A DNA stretch of 64,000 nt from JANRIC01 sp033765345 (GCA_033765345.1 JANRIC010000064.1:21452-85451); one strand, 5' to 3'; shown: positions 9,012 through 16,926, counted from the first letter of the stretch. Notes: generated from the letters alone by a model not told the origin. Made by a program: numbers and translations.

Positions 9012-9182
9012 AACGTGTCACGATACGTCTTATAAGGTATAGCGACACGTCTGAGACGTATAATTATACCTCTTAAGACGTATCCCAACACGTCTTAAGA
9101 GGTATAATTATACGTCTGATAAGGTATACTGACACGTCGACCAAGGTATAATTACACGTCTGGAACGTGTCAGAATACCTTT
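9012..9182. repeat. Tandem array, 22-bp period, of opposed 8-bp half-sites
   Basis: Eight forward half-sites of consensus AYACSTCT begin at 9023, 9045, 9066, 9088, 9110, 9132, 9154 and 9175, with steps of 21 or 22 bases. Eight reverse half-sites (AGASGTRT, the exact reverse complement) begin near 9012, 9034, 9054, 9076, 9098, 9120, 9142 and 9163. Each forward/reverse pair forms a dyad, and the dyads repeat about every two helical turns. The bases between half-sites vary, which excludes simple duplication of an identical unit. The 230 bases before the array and 120 after it hold no gene I can support. Confidence 0.85.
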
Positions 9183-9300
9183 TTTGATGAAAAACACCCG
9201 AATATTATTTGGCAGAGTAGTTTTTGGAATAAAATAGTGAGTAAATGAACGATAGTTTTTGACCAAAAACCTTTTGGATCATTTGGATATTTGAGGTAAA

Positions 9301-9470
9301 ATGGTTTACTTGATAAAAAAATACATCGTAGATAAAAGGCTTAGTATTTATTTGGAAGGAAAAATTAAAACCCGGAATTATGAAGATAAAGCGGGTGTGA
9401 AAAAATAGGCAACCGAAATCATTGCGGATAGTCTGATTATGCTCAACAAACCCAATGGCGGAGGTGCAGA
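9301..9470 (+). pseudogene. Remnant of a single-stranded-DNA-binding protein gene (ssb)
   Basis: Frame 1 of this stretch reads YLEGKIKTRNYEDKAGVKK, an in-frame TAG at 9406-9408, then ATEIIADSLIMLNKP. This matches the central beta-strands of bacterial SSB (consensus like VEGRLRTRxWEDxxGxKRYxTEIVAxxxxML), with the stop replacing an aromatic residue. The N-terminal OB-fold strands and the acidic C-terminal tail are missing. The frame continues open past 9470 into unrelated residues and runs under the HNH start. It is a fragment with a nonsense codon, so no functional product is expected. Its presence suggests a past plasmid, phage or conjugative element carrying its own ssb. Confidence 0.7.
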
Positions 9471-9545
9471 CAAAGCGGAAATAAACGCAAGGGTTGCGTT
9501 TATACAGATGTTGCAGGCAAGCATAAACAACAAAACAATTAGAAT

Positions 9546-9956
9546 ATGGCAAATCTTGATGAAAAGACCTTGAAAGTTTGGGATAAGGCAATCATTGTTG
9601 AAAAAATTATAGTGGAAGGCAAAGAGATAGAAATAGATACTGAACGTTATAGACAAGATATTTGTAATGCTTGGATTGAAAAAGATGCTTATGGTGATAC
9701 TGAACATCCTTTTGGTTGGGAAAAAGACCACACACTACCAGATGCAAAAGGGGGAACAGACCATTTGGACAATTTACGTCCTATGCACACAAAGAATAAT
9801 CGAGGTAAAGGAGATGAGTTCCCGTCTTATACCGCAGTAATAACATCAGAAGGGAATAAAAACAAGACAATAAGTGAGAGTAAGACGGTGAATGATAAAG
9901 TTTTAGAAAGACTGAAACAACTGTATCCAAATAATCTGTATCTTCGTAATATCTAA
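9546..9956 (+). CDS. HNH endonuclease family protein
   Basis: This 136-residue protein has an HNH motif in its centre: EKDHTLPDAKGGTDHLDNL followed by RPMHTKNNRGKG, giving the D-H, the asparagine of DNL, and the final N in the metal-binding site. The usual flanking Cys pairs are absent, as in the short HNH class found in phages and mobile islands. The protein would nick or cut DNA using one divalent metal ion. N-terminal residues 10-50 form a strand-helix lead without recognisable motif. It sits between a broken ssb gene and a toxin-antitoxin pair, in line with mobile-element origin. Confidence 0.82.
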   Translation: MANLDEKTLKVWDKAIIVEKIIVEGKEIEIDTERYRQDICNAWIEKDAYGDTEHPFGWEKDHTLPDAKGGTDHLDNLRPMHTKNNRGKGDEFPSYTAVITSEGNKNKTISESKTVNDKVLERLKQLYPNNLYLRNI

Positions 9957-9969
9957 AAAAGGACTGATT

Positions 9970-10149
9970 ATGGAACTTAAACATGAAATAGTACAAATTG
10001 TAAACAAGTTACCCAACGAAGTTTTGGGAGAACTTTTGCAATACCTTCGCCAAGTAGAAAAAACTACTACCGAAAAAATGCGTCTTTCTCTAAACTTGAA
10101 TACAATTTTGACAGAAGACCGAGAACTACTTGAAAAATTGGCGAAATGA
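9970..10149 (+). CDS. Small antitoxin-like protein preceding Doc
   Basis: This 59-residue reading frame starts at ATG 9970 and its TGA overlaps the Doc start by four bases (ATGA), the usual translational coupling of an antitoxin-toxin pair. It is mostly helical by composition: a Leu-rich first half (VNKLPNEVLGELLQYLRQVE) and an acidic second half ending EDRELLEKLAK. It lacks a visible DNA-binding motif, unlike Phd. I infer antitoxin function from position, size and overlap; the family is not recognised with certainty. Confidence 0.72.
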   Translation: MELKHEIVQIVNKLPNEVLGELLQYLRQVEKTTTEKMRLSLNLNTILTEDRELLEKLAK

Positions 10150-10523
10150 TAGACTATCAAGAAGTTCTTGAAATTCATCAAGTTTTGATACGAGAGTTTG
10201 GCGGTTCACAAGGTGTGAGAGATGAAAGTGGACTAAAATCTGCACTTGAACGACCTTTTAGCGGTTTTGGCGAAACAGAGTTTTACCCAAGCCCCGAAGA
10301 AAAAGCAGGTGCAATTTTGGAAAGCATAGTCAAGAACCACCCTTTTATAGACGGCAATAAAAGAACAGGCTACGTTTTGATGCGTTTGGTTTTGATGAAC
10401 TTTGGCAAAGACATACAAGCAACACAAGACGAGAAATACGGCTTTGTTATTTCCGTTGCATCGGGACAACTTGACTTTCACGAAATTGTAATTTGGACAA
10501 AGCAACGAACTACGGACAAATAG
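10146..10523 (+). CDS. doc: Doc-type Fic-fold toxin (death-on-curing)
   Basis: This 125-residue protein is a type II toxin of the Fic/Doc superfamily. The signature HPFIDGNKRTG near residue 72 has the lysine of Doc (N-K-R) where AMP-transferring Fic proteins have glycine. In characterised Doc this goes with phosphorylation of elongation factor Tu and arrest of translation. The N-terminal segment IHQVLIREFGGSQGVRDESGLKSAL is also typical of chromosomal Doc proteins. It overlaps the upstream 59-residue partner by 4 bases. The gene is followed within 11 bases by an attC-like palindrome, matching the frequent presence of toxin-antitoxin pairs in integron cassettes. Confidence 0.9.
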   Translation: MIDYQEVLEIHQVLIREFGGSQGVRDESGLKSALERPFSGFGETEFYPSPEEKAGAILESIVKNHPFIDGNKRTGYVLMRLVLMNFGKDIQATQDEKYGFVISVASGQLDFHEIVIWTKQRTTDK

Positions 10524-10533
10524 AAATGCCAGC

Positions 10534-10664
10534 CTGCAACATTGGCTTGGCGAAAAGCGGGGCTGATGTGCTAATTTGTAGTGAAGTGCTTTTTATTTAC
10601 ATTTGTGCTTAGGTGAAGTGAAGTGCAGGAAATCCCCGCCTTCGCCAAGCCTTGTCCGTTAGCG
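10534..10664. repeat. attC-like imperfect palindrome
   Basis: The 131-base element begins CTGCAAC and ends GTTAGCG. Its arms 10544-10562 and 10634-10651 pair over about 18 bp with one unpaired A. The central part contains smaller complementary words (GCTAATTTGTA / CATTTGTGCTTAG). Size, terminal AAC/GTT core and a bulged outer stem are features of integron attC sites, although the outer R boxes do not fit RYYYAAC/GTTRRRY exactly. No integrase gene is in the window. The bases up to 10796 hold no gene. Confidence 0.6.
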
Positions 10665-10796
10665 GTTATTTTATGACCGACCACCAAGACAAAAACGACC
10701 TAAAAAAATATTTTCAACATTCTGTCCAATTTTGAAAAAGCCAATCGTCATAGGGTTGTAACAGATATTTGTTATAACTTAAAAAAAAGTAAAAAA

Positions 10797-11141
10797 ATGA
10801 AAGAATTTATGATGATTTTCAGAAGCCAAATCAACGAAAAGTTTGGACCTACACCAGAACAAACGCTTCACAACATTCAAGAATGGATGGATTGGATGGG
10901 TGGTATTGCGGCACAAGGAAAAATGGCAAGTGGCAGCCGTTTGAGTTTTGAAGGAAAAACATTGAAGCCTAATCATGTAATTGCCGATGGACCTTATGCA
11001 GAGGTAAAAGAAATTATTGGAGGAACCATCATTGTAAAAGCAAATAACATTGATGAAGCGATGAAATTAGCCGAAGGTTGCCCTATTCTCGCACATGGAG
11101 GAAACGTTGAAGTAAGAAGTATAATACCAGTTAACAGTTAA
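10797..11141 (+). CDS. YCII-related (DGPF) domain protein
   Basis: This 114-residue protein covers one YCII/DGPF domain, a ferredoxin-like alpha/beta dimer. The hallmark D-G-P-F tetrapeptide appears here as DGPY (residues about 63-66, ADGPYAEVKEIIGG), and the N-terminal FMMIFR strand is typical. Function in the family is unclear; some members have a His-Asp pair suggestive of enzymatic or small-molecule binding activity. It lies one base before the sigma-factor gene, and genes for such proteins are the known genomic partners of ECF42 sigma factors, so the two form one unit. Confidence 0.9.
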   Translation: MKEFMMIFRSQINEKFGPTPEQTLHNIQEWMDWMGGIAAQGKMASGSRLSFEGKTLKPNHVIADGPYAEVKEIIGGTIIVKANNIDEAMKLAEGCPILAHGGNVEVRSIIPVNS

Positions 11142-11142
11142 T

Positions 11143-12387
11143 TTGAACGAGCAAGAATTAATTACACAACTTTTTAAAACAGAGTACAGAAAAATAATTT
11201 CTGTACTCTGTAAGTTGTTTGGTATTGTTCATATTGAAACTGCAGAGGATATTACAACCGATACTTTTTTATGGGCTTCTGAAACTTGGCGATTAAAAGG
11301 CATTCCCGAAAACCCAACGGCTTGGCTATATACTGTAGCTAAAAACAAAACCAAAGACTACTTTAGACGACATAAAACATTTTCTGAAAAGATAGTAATT
11401 GATTTTAAACTAAATCAAAACCCAAGCGAAGAAATTGAAGTTGATTTATCGCTTAAAAATATAACTGACAGCCAATTGCAAATGATTTTCACCATTTGCA
11501 ATCCAATCATTCCAGCAGAAGCACAAATTGGTTTAGCATTAAGAATACTTTGTGGTTTTGGAATTGATGAAATTGCAGAGGCGTTTTTGACCAATAAAGA
11601 AACCATCAACAAGAGATTATTTAGAGCCAAAGAAAAATTACGAACAGAAAATATAAAAATTGAATTGCCCACTGAAAACGAAATAAATACAAGATTAGAA
11701 ACTGTATTAACAACTTTGTATTTGCTTTTTAATGAAGGTTATTATTCCAGTACACAGAAAACTCATTTGCGGAAAGAATTGTGTTTGGAAGCAATGCGAT
11801 TAAATTATTTTTTGATAGAAAATGAACCGACAAACAAACCCATCGTAAACGCTTTAATGGCTTTAATGTGCTTTCACGCTTCACGTTTTGAAGCAAGAAC
11901 TAATCAAATAGGTGAACCAATTTTGTATGACCAACAAGACAAAAATTTATGGAATGAAGAACTCATAGCAAAAGGAAATTTTTATTTAATACGAAGTGCA
12001 CAAGGTAATGAAGTAAGCAAATATCATTTAGAGGCAAATATTGCCTATTGGCATAGTAGCAAAATTGAAAACCCAAAAAAATGGGAAAACATTTTACAAG
12101 CCTATAATCAACTTTTGCTAATTGAATATTCACCAATAACAGCACTAAATAGAACTTATGCTTTGGCACAAGTAAAAGGTAAACAAGCTGCAATTTTAGA
12201 AGCAGAAAAATTAAAGCTAACAGATAATCATTTTTATTTTTCTTTACTTGGTTATTTGCATACAGACATTGACAACGCCAAAGCTATTTCATATTTTGAA
12301 ATGGCACAACAAAAAGCGAAAACTGACAATGACAAATCATTATTAAATAATAAATTGAATGATCTTAAAAAGAAAAACAACAGCTAA
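11143..12387 (+). CDS. ECF42-type sigma factor with C-terminal helical-repeat domain
   Basis: This 414-residue protein joins an ECF sigma core to a long C-terminal extension. Region 2 is at about residues 10-75 (EDITTDTFLWASETWRLKGIP, PTAWLYTVAKNKTKDYFRR). Region 4 is at about 110-170 (GFGIDEIAEAFLTNKETINKRLFRAKEKLR). The conserved segment LYLLFNEGYYSS and TPR-like helices (ALNRTYALAQVKGKQAA) fill 190-410, as in ECF42/SigJ-like factors, where the extension is needed for activity and replaces an anti-sigma factor. The start is TTG, two bases after the YCII stop codon. The partner YCII gene is the usual target and neighbour of this group. The stop codon TAA lies inside the next attC-like sequence. 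Confidence 0.92.
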   Translation: MNEQELITQLFKTEYRKIISVLCKLFGIVHIETAEDITTDTFLWASETWRLKGIPENPTAWLYTVAKNKTKDYFRRHKTFSEKIVIDFKLNQNPSEEIEVDLSLKNITDSQLQMIFTICNPIIPAEAQIGLALRILCGFGIDEIAEAFLTNKETINKRLFRAKEKLRTENIKIELPTENEINTRLETVLTTLYLLFNEGYYSSTQKTHLRKELCLEAMRLNYFLIENEPTNKPIVNALMALMCFHASRFEARTNQIGEPILYDQQDKNLWNEELIAKGNFYLIRSAQGNEVSKYHLEANIAYWHSSKIENPKKWENILQAYNQLLLIEYSPITALNRTYALAQVKGKQAAILEAEKLKLTDNHFYFSLLGYLHTDIDNAKAISYFEMAQQKAKTDNDKSLLNNKLNDLKKKNNS

Positions 12388-12430
12388 CAAGGGTTTTGTA
12401 AAAGCGGGGCTAAGGTGCTAAATTGTATTA
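12381..12430. repeat. Left arm of a second attC-like element, truncated
   Basis: CAGCTAAC (12381-12388) followed by AAAAGCGGGGCT and GTGCTAAATTGTA closely matches the left half of the element at 10534, but no matching right arm follows. GTTAGCG ending the first element and GCTAAC here would bound one cassette holding the YCII and sigma genes. Confidence 0.5.
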
Positions 12431-12452
12431 CCCTAGCCTTTTGCCGGCACAG

Positions 12453-12582
12453 AGTACCTTTTTGCTGCGCCATAGTACCTATGAGGGTACTCCCCCCCAC
12501 CTATGAGGGTACTCCCACCCACCTCTAAGCTGCTCAAGCCCACCTTTTTGGTACTCCATTGCACCCAAAAGGTACTCTCTCC
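12453..12582. repeat. Second tandem array, 21-22 bp period, AGTACC/GGTACT half-sites
   Basis: Six units begin at about 12453, 12474, 12496, 12518, 12540 and 12561. Best units read AGTACCTATGAGGGTACT, a dyad with half-sites AGTACC and GGTACT. GGTACT occurs at 12486, 12508, 12550 and 12571. Outer words CCTAGCC (12432-12438) and GGCTAGG also pair across the array. The remaining bases up to the receptor start at 12802 show no gene. Confidence 0.75.
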
Positions 12583-12801
12583 TAGCTCTTTATCCGGCTA
12601 GGCGTCCTTTCGCACTGGAAACTTTTGCATTACAATAGCCCCTTTATATTACCTCAATGTTAAGCCGAATTTAAGTTACTTCGATTGTTGCCTTATTGTT
12701 CACGCCCTAGCAGCCCCTGTTGCTTCCAAGCTTACCTATAATAATTGTATTCCGCCAGAAATCCTCCTAAGCTTGCATCGTCAATCAAATCCAAATACAC
12801 A

Positions 12802-15621
12802 ATGAAACGACTAGTACTTTTTCTACTCCTAGGGCTGGCATCAAATCTTGCCTTCGCCCAAACCGGAAGTATCTCCGGAAAAATTACCGACGAAAACAAA
12901 CTCGGCTTGCCGGGAGCCAGTGTCTATATCGAGGCACTCCAACTGGGTACTTCTACGGATGTAAACGGCAACTACGCACTGGTCAATGTGCCAAGTGGAA
13001 GCCACCAACTGACAATTTCCTTCATCGGTTATACCAAATTAGAGCAAAATGTATCAGTAGCCGAAGGACAAACCACCGAAATATCACTTTCTATGGAGCC
13101 CGGAGTAAATATCGGCACTGAAATCCTAATCCTGGGTGACCGCCTCAAAGGACAGGCAAAAGCCATCAATCAGCAACGCAGCAACATGAACATCACCAAC
13201 ATTGTAGCCGCCGACCAGATTGGCCGCTTCCCCGATGCCAATATTGGCGATGCCCTTAAGCGTATCCCCGGTATTACCATCCAGGGTGACCAAGGTGAGG
13301 CACGTAACTTTATCGTGCGTGGCCTAGCACCTCAGTTGAACTCTGTCATGATCAATGGAGACCGTATCCCCTCTGCCGAAGGTGACAACAGAAATATCCA
13401 ACTTGATCTTATCCCCTCAGATATGATTCAAACCATCGAGGTGAACAAAGCCCTCACACCGGATATGGATGCCGATGCCATCGGCGGTTCTGTAAACCTA
13501 GTGACTCGCTCTGCCCCCAACGGTTTGCGTGTATCTGGTACACTCGCCAGTGGATTTAACTTCCTTTCCGATAAGCCCATCTGGACGGGTACGATCATCG
13601 TCGGAAATCGCTTTTTAAATAATAAACTGGGGGTATTGGTAAGTGCCAACTACAACAATCACCAATTCGGCTCCGATAATATTGAGGCTCAATGGACCGA
13701 TGAAGCCGAAAGCCCTCTGACAGAAGAAGACATCGAGGTAGACCCTTACACAGAATCCTTTGAGATCAGACGCTACCTCATTCAAAGAATTCGTCGTAGC
13801 CTTTCCGCTACCTTAGACTACCAGATCAATGCCAATAACCTGATTACTTTCCGCTCTATCTACAACTGGCGTGATGATTGGGAAAATCGCTTCCGCCTGA
13901 CTTATGATGATATTGAGCCAATTTTTGAAGATGAAACCGAGAATATTGTGGGTTATGAAGCAGTAGCCGTACGTCAGACCAAAGGCGGCCGTGGAGATGA
14001 CCGCGTAGATAATCGCCGACTGGAAGACCAGCGTGTTTATAACTTTTCACTGCGTGGAGATCACCTCATCGCCAGCAAAATCAAATTAAATTGGATGACC
14101 GCTTTTGCACGTGCTTCCGAAGAACGACCTGGTGAGCGTTATATCGGATACGTCACGGATGATTCCTTTGAGTTGAATACAAACTTCTCTGACCCTGAAT
14201 TCCCACGCATCAGCCCTGCCGACAACGGAGACGTGGCACTTTCCAACTTCAACGAACTGGATGAGCTAACCGAAGAAAGAGGAGAAACCTTTGAAAAAGA
14301 CATTAACGGCCGCTTAGACCTAGAAATTCCTTTGAAAATTTCTAATAATCAAGGTTTTATCAAATTCGGAGGTCGCTTGCGCTACAAAGAAAAAGAAAGA
14401 AACAATAATTTCTTCGAGTATAGCCCCCTTGATGAAGACGCTTTTGCCAATCTGGGTCTACTGAGCACTTCTGACCAAAGTGATGCTGATTTCTTGGCCG
14501 GAGGCCAATATGCAGCCGGAGATTTTGTAACTCCTGAATTCTTAGGCGCACTGGATTTGAACAATCCCAATCTATTTGAAAGAGAAGAAGCCTTTGATGA
14601 ATATTTGGCTGCAAATTTCAGAGCCAGCGAAACCATCACTGGAGGATATTTGATGTGGAATCAAAATATATCCAATAAATTTTCTTTCTTAGCCGGATTA
14701 AGGATTGAAAATACCCAAATTGACTACACTGGTAACAATGTACTGGATGAGGAAGAATTGCTGGGAGAGGTCAATCGTACTGATAGCTACACCAACATTA
14801 TGCCCGGTCTGCACCTGCGTTATGCGGTCAATGATGACTTGATCATCCGTGCTGCTTGGACCAACACTTTGGCTCGTCCAAACTACTACGACCTGGTACC
14901 TTTCCGCGATCAAAGAGATGAAGACGAAGAACTTTTTATCGGAAATCCAAACCTGGATCCTACTACTTCTATGAATTTTGACCTGGGAGTAGATAAATAC
15001 TTCGAGTCTATCGGTCTGGTATCTGGTAATTTCTTTTACAAAAACATTGATGAATTTATCTACATCAACCAACAAGAAGACTATAGCGATGAATTTGTAG
15101 ACGATTATGTCTTGTTTGAGCCTTTGAACGGCGGTACAGCCAATCTTTACGGGATTGAACTGAGCTTCCAGCGTCAGTTGGATTTCTTGCCGGGCATCTG
15201 GAAAGGTTTGGGGGTTTATCTAAACTATACCTATAACCACTCCGAAGCTGATGGCATCCGCAATGAAGACGGTGAAGAAAGAGAAGGACTTGCCTTACCT
15301 GGCACTGCACCGCATATTTTTAATGCTTCGCTTTCTTTTGAAACCAAAAAATTGGTACTGAGAGCTTCTCTCAATTATGCTGATTCTTATTTGGATGAAG
15401 TAGGAGGAGATGATTTTACGGATCGTTATTATGACAGTCAGTTGTTCCTAGATATCAACGGTTCTTATGCTTTTACGCCTCAGCTGCGCTTCTTCTTTGA
15501 GGTCAATAACCTGACCAATCAGCCGCTGCGCTATTTCCAGGGCATTGATGCTCGTACTATGCAGTCTGAGTATTATAATGTACGCTTTAATGCAGGTCTT
15601 AAATTTGATTTGTTTAAATAA
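12802..15621 (+). CDS. TonB-dependent outer-membrane receptor
   Basis: This 939-residue protein imports a substrate across the outer membrane using TonB energy. A signal peptide (about 1-20, ending AFA-Q) precedes a carboxypeptidase-regulatory-like domain (about 22-100, ISGKITDENKLGLPGASVYI ... FIGY). The plug follows (about 130-240, GDALKRIPGITIQGDQGEAR ... VMINGDRIPS), then a 22-strand barrel ending with aromatic-rich strands and FDLFK. It resembles the OMR subfamily of receptors, whose ligands are often carbohydrates or organic phosphates. ATG 12802 is chosen over upstream alternatives because it begins the signal peptide. The phytase gene 70 bases downstream suggests that a phytate product is the ligand, an inference from context. 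No SusD-like partner is present. Confidence 0.93.
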   Translation: MKRLVLFLLLGLASNLAFAQTGSISGKITDENKLGLPGASVYIEALQLGTSTDVNGNYALVNVPSGSHQLTISFIGYTKLEQNVSVAEGQTTEISLSMEPGVNIGTEILILGDRLKGQAKAINQQRSNMNITNIVAADQIGRFPDANIGDALKRIPGITIQGDQGEARNFIVRGLAPQLNSVMINGDRIPSAEGDNRNIQLDLIPSDMIQTIEVNKALTPDMDADAIGGSVNLVTRSAPNGLRVSGTLASGFNFLSDKPIWTGTIIVGNRFLNNKLGVLVSANYNNHQFGSDNIEAQWTDEAESPLTEEDIEVDPYTESFEIRRYLIQRIRRSLSATLDYQINANNLITFRSIYNWRDDWENRFRLTYDDIEPIFEDETENIVGYEAVAVRQTKGGRGDDRVDNRRLEDQRVYNFSLRGDHLIASKIKLNWMTAFARASEERPGERYIGYVTDDSFELNTNFSDPEFPRISPADNGDVALSNFNELDELTEERGETFEKDINGRLDLEIPLKISNNQGFIKFGGRLRYKEKERNNNFFEYSPLDEDAFANLGLLSTSDQSDADFLAGGQYAAGDFVTPEFLGALDLNNPNLFEREEAFDEYLAANFRASETITGGYLMWNQNISNKFSFLAGLRIENTQIDYTGNNVLDEEELLGEVNRTDSYTNIMPGLHLRYAVNDDLIIRAAWTNTLARPNYYDLVPFRDQRDEDEELFIGNPNLDPTTSMNFDLGVDKYFESIGLVSGNFFYKNIDEFIYINQQEDYSDEFVDDYVLFEPLNGGTANLYGIELSFQRQLDFLPGIWKGLGVYLNYTYNHSEADGIRNEDGEEREGLALPGTAPHIFNASLSFETKKLVLRASLNYADSYLDEVGGDDFTDRYYDSQLFLDINGSYAFTPQLRFFFEVNNLTNQPLRYFQGIDARTMQSEYYNVRFNAGLKFDLFK

Positions 15622-15640
15622 TCCAAGTTTCTCATGTACC

Positions 15641-15677
15641 AAGCTTGTCGGAATGAATTTTCCGGCAAGCTTTTTTT
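15641..15677 (+). terminator. Hairpin between receptor and phytase genes
   Basis: The 13-bp stem (AAGCTTGTCGGAA / TTCCGGCAAGCTT, one G-T pair) is followed by a T-run. It ends 14 bases before the phytase start, so it may lower phytase expression relative to the receptor instead of fully separating the genes. Confidence 0.8.
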
Positions 15678-15691
15678 AAACCTAAAATATT

Positions 15692-16822
15692 ATGCGAATT
15701 CAATTATTCACTGTCATGCTGTTGGGCTTATGTGCCTGCCAGGAGCAAAACTCTTCTTCCCAAGACACCACAACATCTGCTGAGTCCTTAGAAGTACAAA
15801 AATCGGATTCCATTCCGACTCTAAAGCCCCTGATCGTAACCGACACTACCCGACACGATACCGACGATCCTGCTATTTGGATTAATCCTAAAGATACCAC
15901 CCAAAGCCTGATTCTGGGTACAGACAAAGAGGAAGACGGCGCACTGTATGTCTATAATCTTGAGGGCAAAATCCAGGAAAACAAGGTAGTGCGTAATCTC
16001 AAACGCCCCAACAATGTAGACATCGAGTATGGCTTGGTGCTCAATGGCAAAACTACCGACATTGCCGTAGTCACCGAAAGACTCACCCACAAGCTCCGTA
16101 TTTTCAGCCTACCGGATATGAAAGCCATTGATGGAGGTGGAATTGAAGTATTTGTGGGAGAAACCGCCGAAGAATACCGCGATTTGATGGGGATTGCCTT
16201 GTATAAAAACCCTCAAAACAGCAAAATATACGCCATCGTAGGCCGCAAAACCGGACCCACAGATGGAAGTTATCTGTGGCAGTATTTGCTGGAAGACAAT
16301 GGTCAAGGGCAAATCAAAGCCACTTTGGTGCGTAAATTCGGCAAATTCAGCGGCAAAAAAGAAATAGAAGCCATTGCCGTAGACGATGCGCCGGGGTATG
16401 TCTATTATTCGGATGAAAACATAGGCATCCGAAAATATCACGCCGACCCAGAAAAAGGCAATGAGGAACTGGCTCTATTTGGCACCCAAGGATTCAAGGA
16501 AGACCACGAAGGCATATCCATTTATAAGCTGGAAGACGGCACGGGCTACATTCTGGTATCCGATCAGCAGGCCAATCAGTTTCACATTTTCAGCAGAGAA
16601 GGCAGTGCAGATAATCCACACGCACACAAGCTTCTCAAAACCATTAAAACATCTACCCATGAAAGCGATGGGTCAGAAGTGAGCAATGTGCCTTTGAACG
16701 ATCAGTTTTCCAAAGGGCTTTTTGTGGCTATGTCCGACAACAAAACTTTTCAATTTTACCGATGGGAAGACATTGCAGGCAAGGATTTAAAAATTGCCCC
16801 CAATGGTAAAATCTCTCAGTGA
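15692..16822 (+). CDS. Beta-propeller phytase lipoprotein
   Basis: This 376-residue protein is a 3-phytase of the six-bladed beta-propeller class, which removes phosphate from inositol hexakisphosphate with calcium bound. It starts with a lipoprotein signal (MRIQLFTVMLLGLCAC, lipid on the first Cys of the lipobox), so it is probably anchored in the outer membrane. Family motifs include DTDDPAIWINP, NNVDIEYG, GRKTGPTDGSYLWQY, EIEAIAVDDAPGYVYYSDE and EDHEGISIY. Lengths match other propeller phytases. Placement after a TonB-dependent receptor suggests phosphate or inositol phosphate scavenging. A 17-residue Ser/Thr-rich linker follows the lipid Cys. Confidence 0.92.
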   Translation: MRIQLFTVMLLGLCACQEQNSSSQDTTTSAESLEVQKSDSIPTLKPLIVTDTTRHDTDDPAIWINPKDTTQSLILGTDKEEDGALYVYNLEGKIQENKVVRNLKRPNNVDIEYGLVLNGKTTDIAVVTERLTHKLRIFSLPDMKAIDGGGIEVFVGETAEEYRDLMGIALYKNPQNSKIYAIVGRKTGPTDGSYLWQYLLEDNGQGQIKATLVRKFGKFSGKKEIEAIAVDDAPGYVYYSDENIGIRKYHADPEKGNEELALFGTQGFKEDHEGISIYKLEDGTGYILVSDQQANQFHIFSREGSADNPHAHKLLKTIKTSTHESDGSEVSNVPLNDQFSKGLFVAMSDNKTFQFYRWEDIAGKDLKIAPNGKISQ

Positions 16823-16926
16823 AAAATTGGAAGTTGGGTGTTGGGCTTTGGCTTTTTTTACACTAAATTGTCTTTTGCATCAAAACAACTACCCAATCGC
16901 TAAAACCCAACATCCAATTTTCAATT
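16820..16926. repeat. Imperfect inverted repeat, small palindromic element
   Basis: The left arm (16820-16852) begins TGAAAAATTGGAAGTTGGGT and the right arm (about 16895-16926), read on the other strand, begins AATTGAAAATTGGATGTTGG. Arms match over about 26 bases with a few differences, and a 40-base spacer separates them. It may be a terminator or a small transposon-derived repeat. The following 290 bases to 17214 are AT-rich with no gene that I can support. Confidence 0.55.

Noticed and set aside
9012..9182. CRISPR array
   Set aside because: The period is only 22 bp with repeats and spacers of a few bases each, and no cas genes are present.
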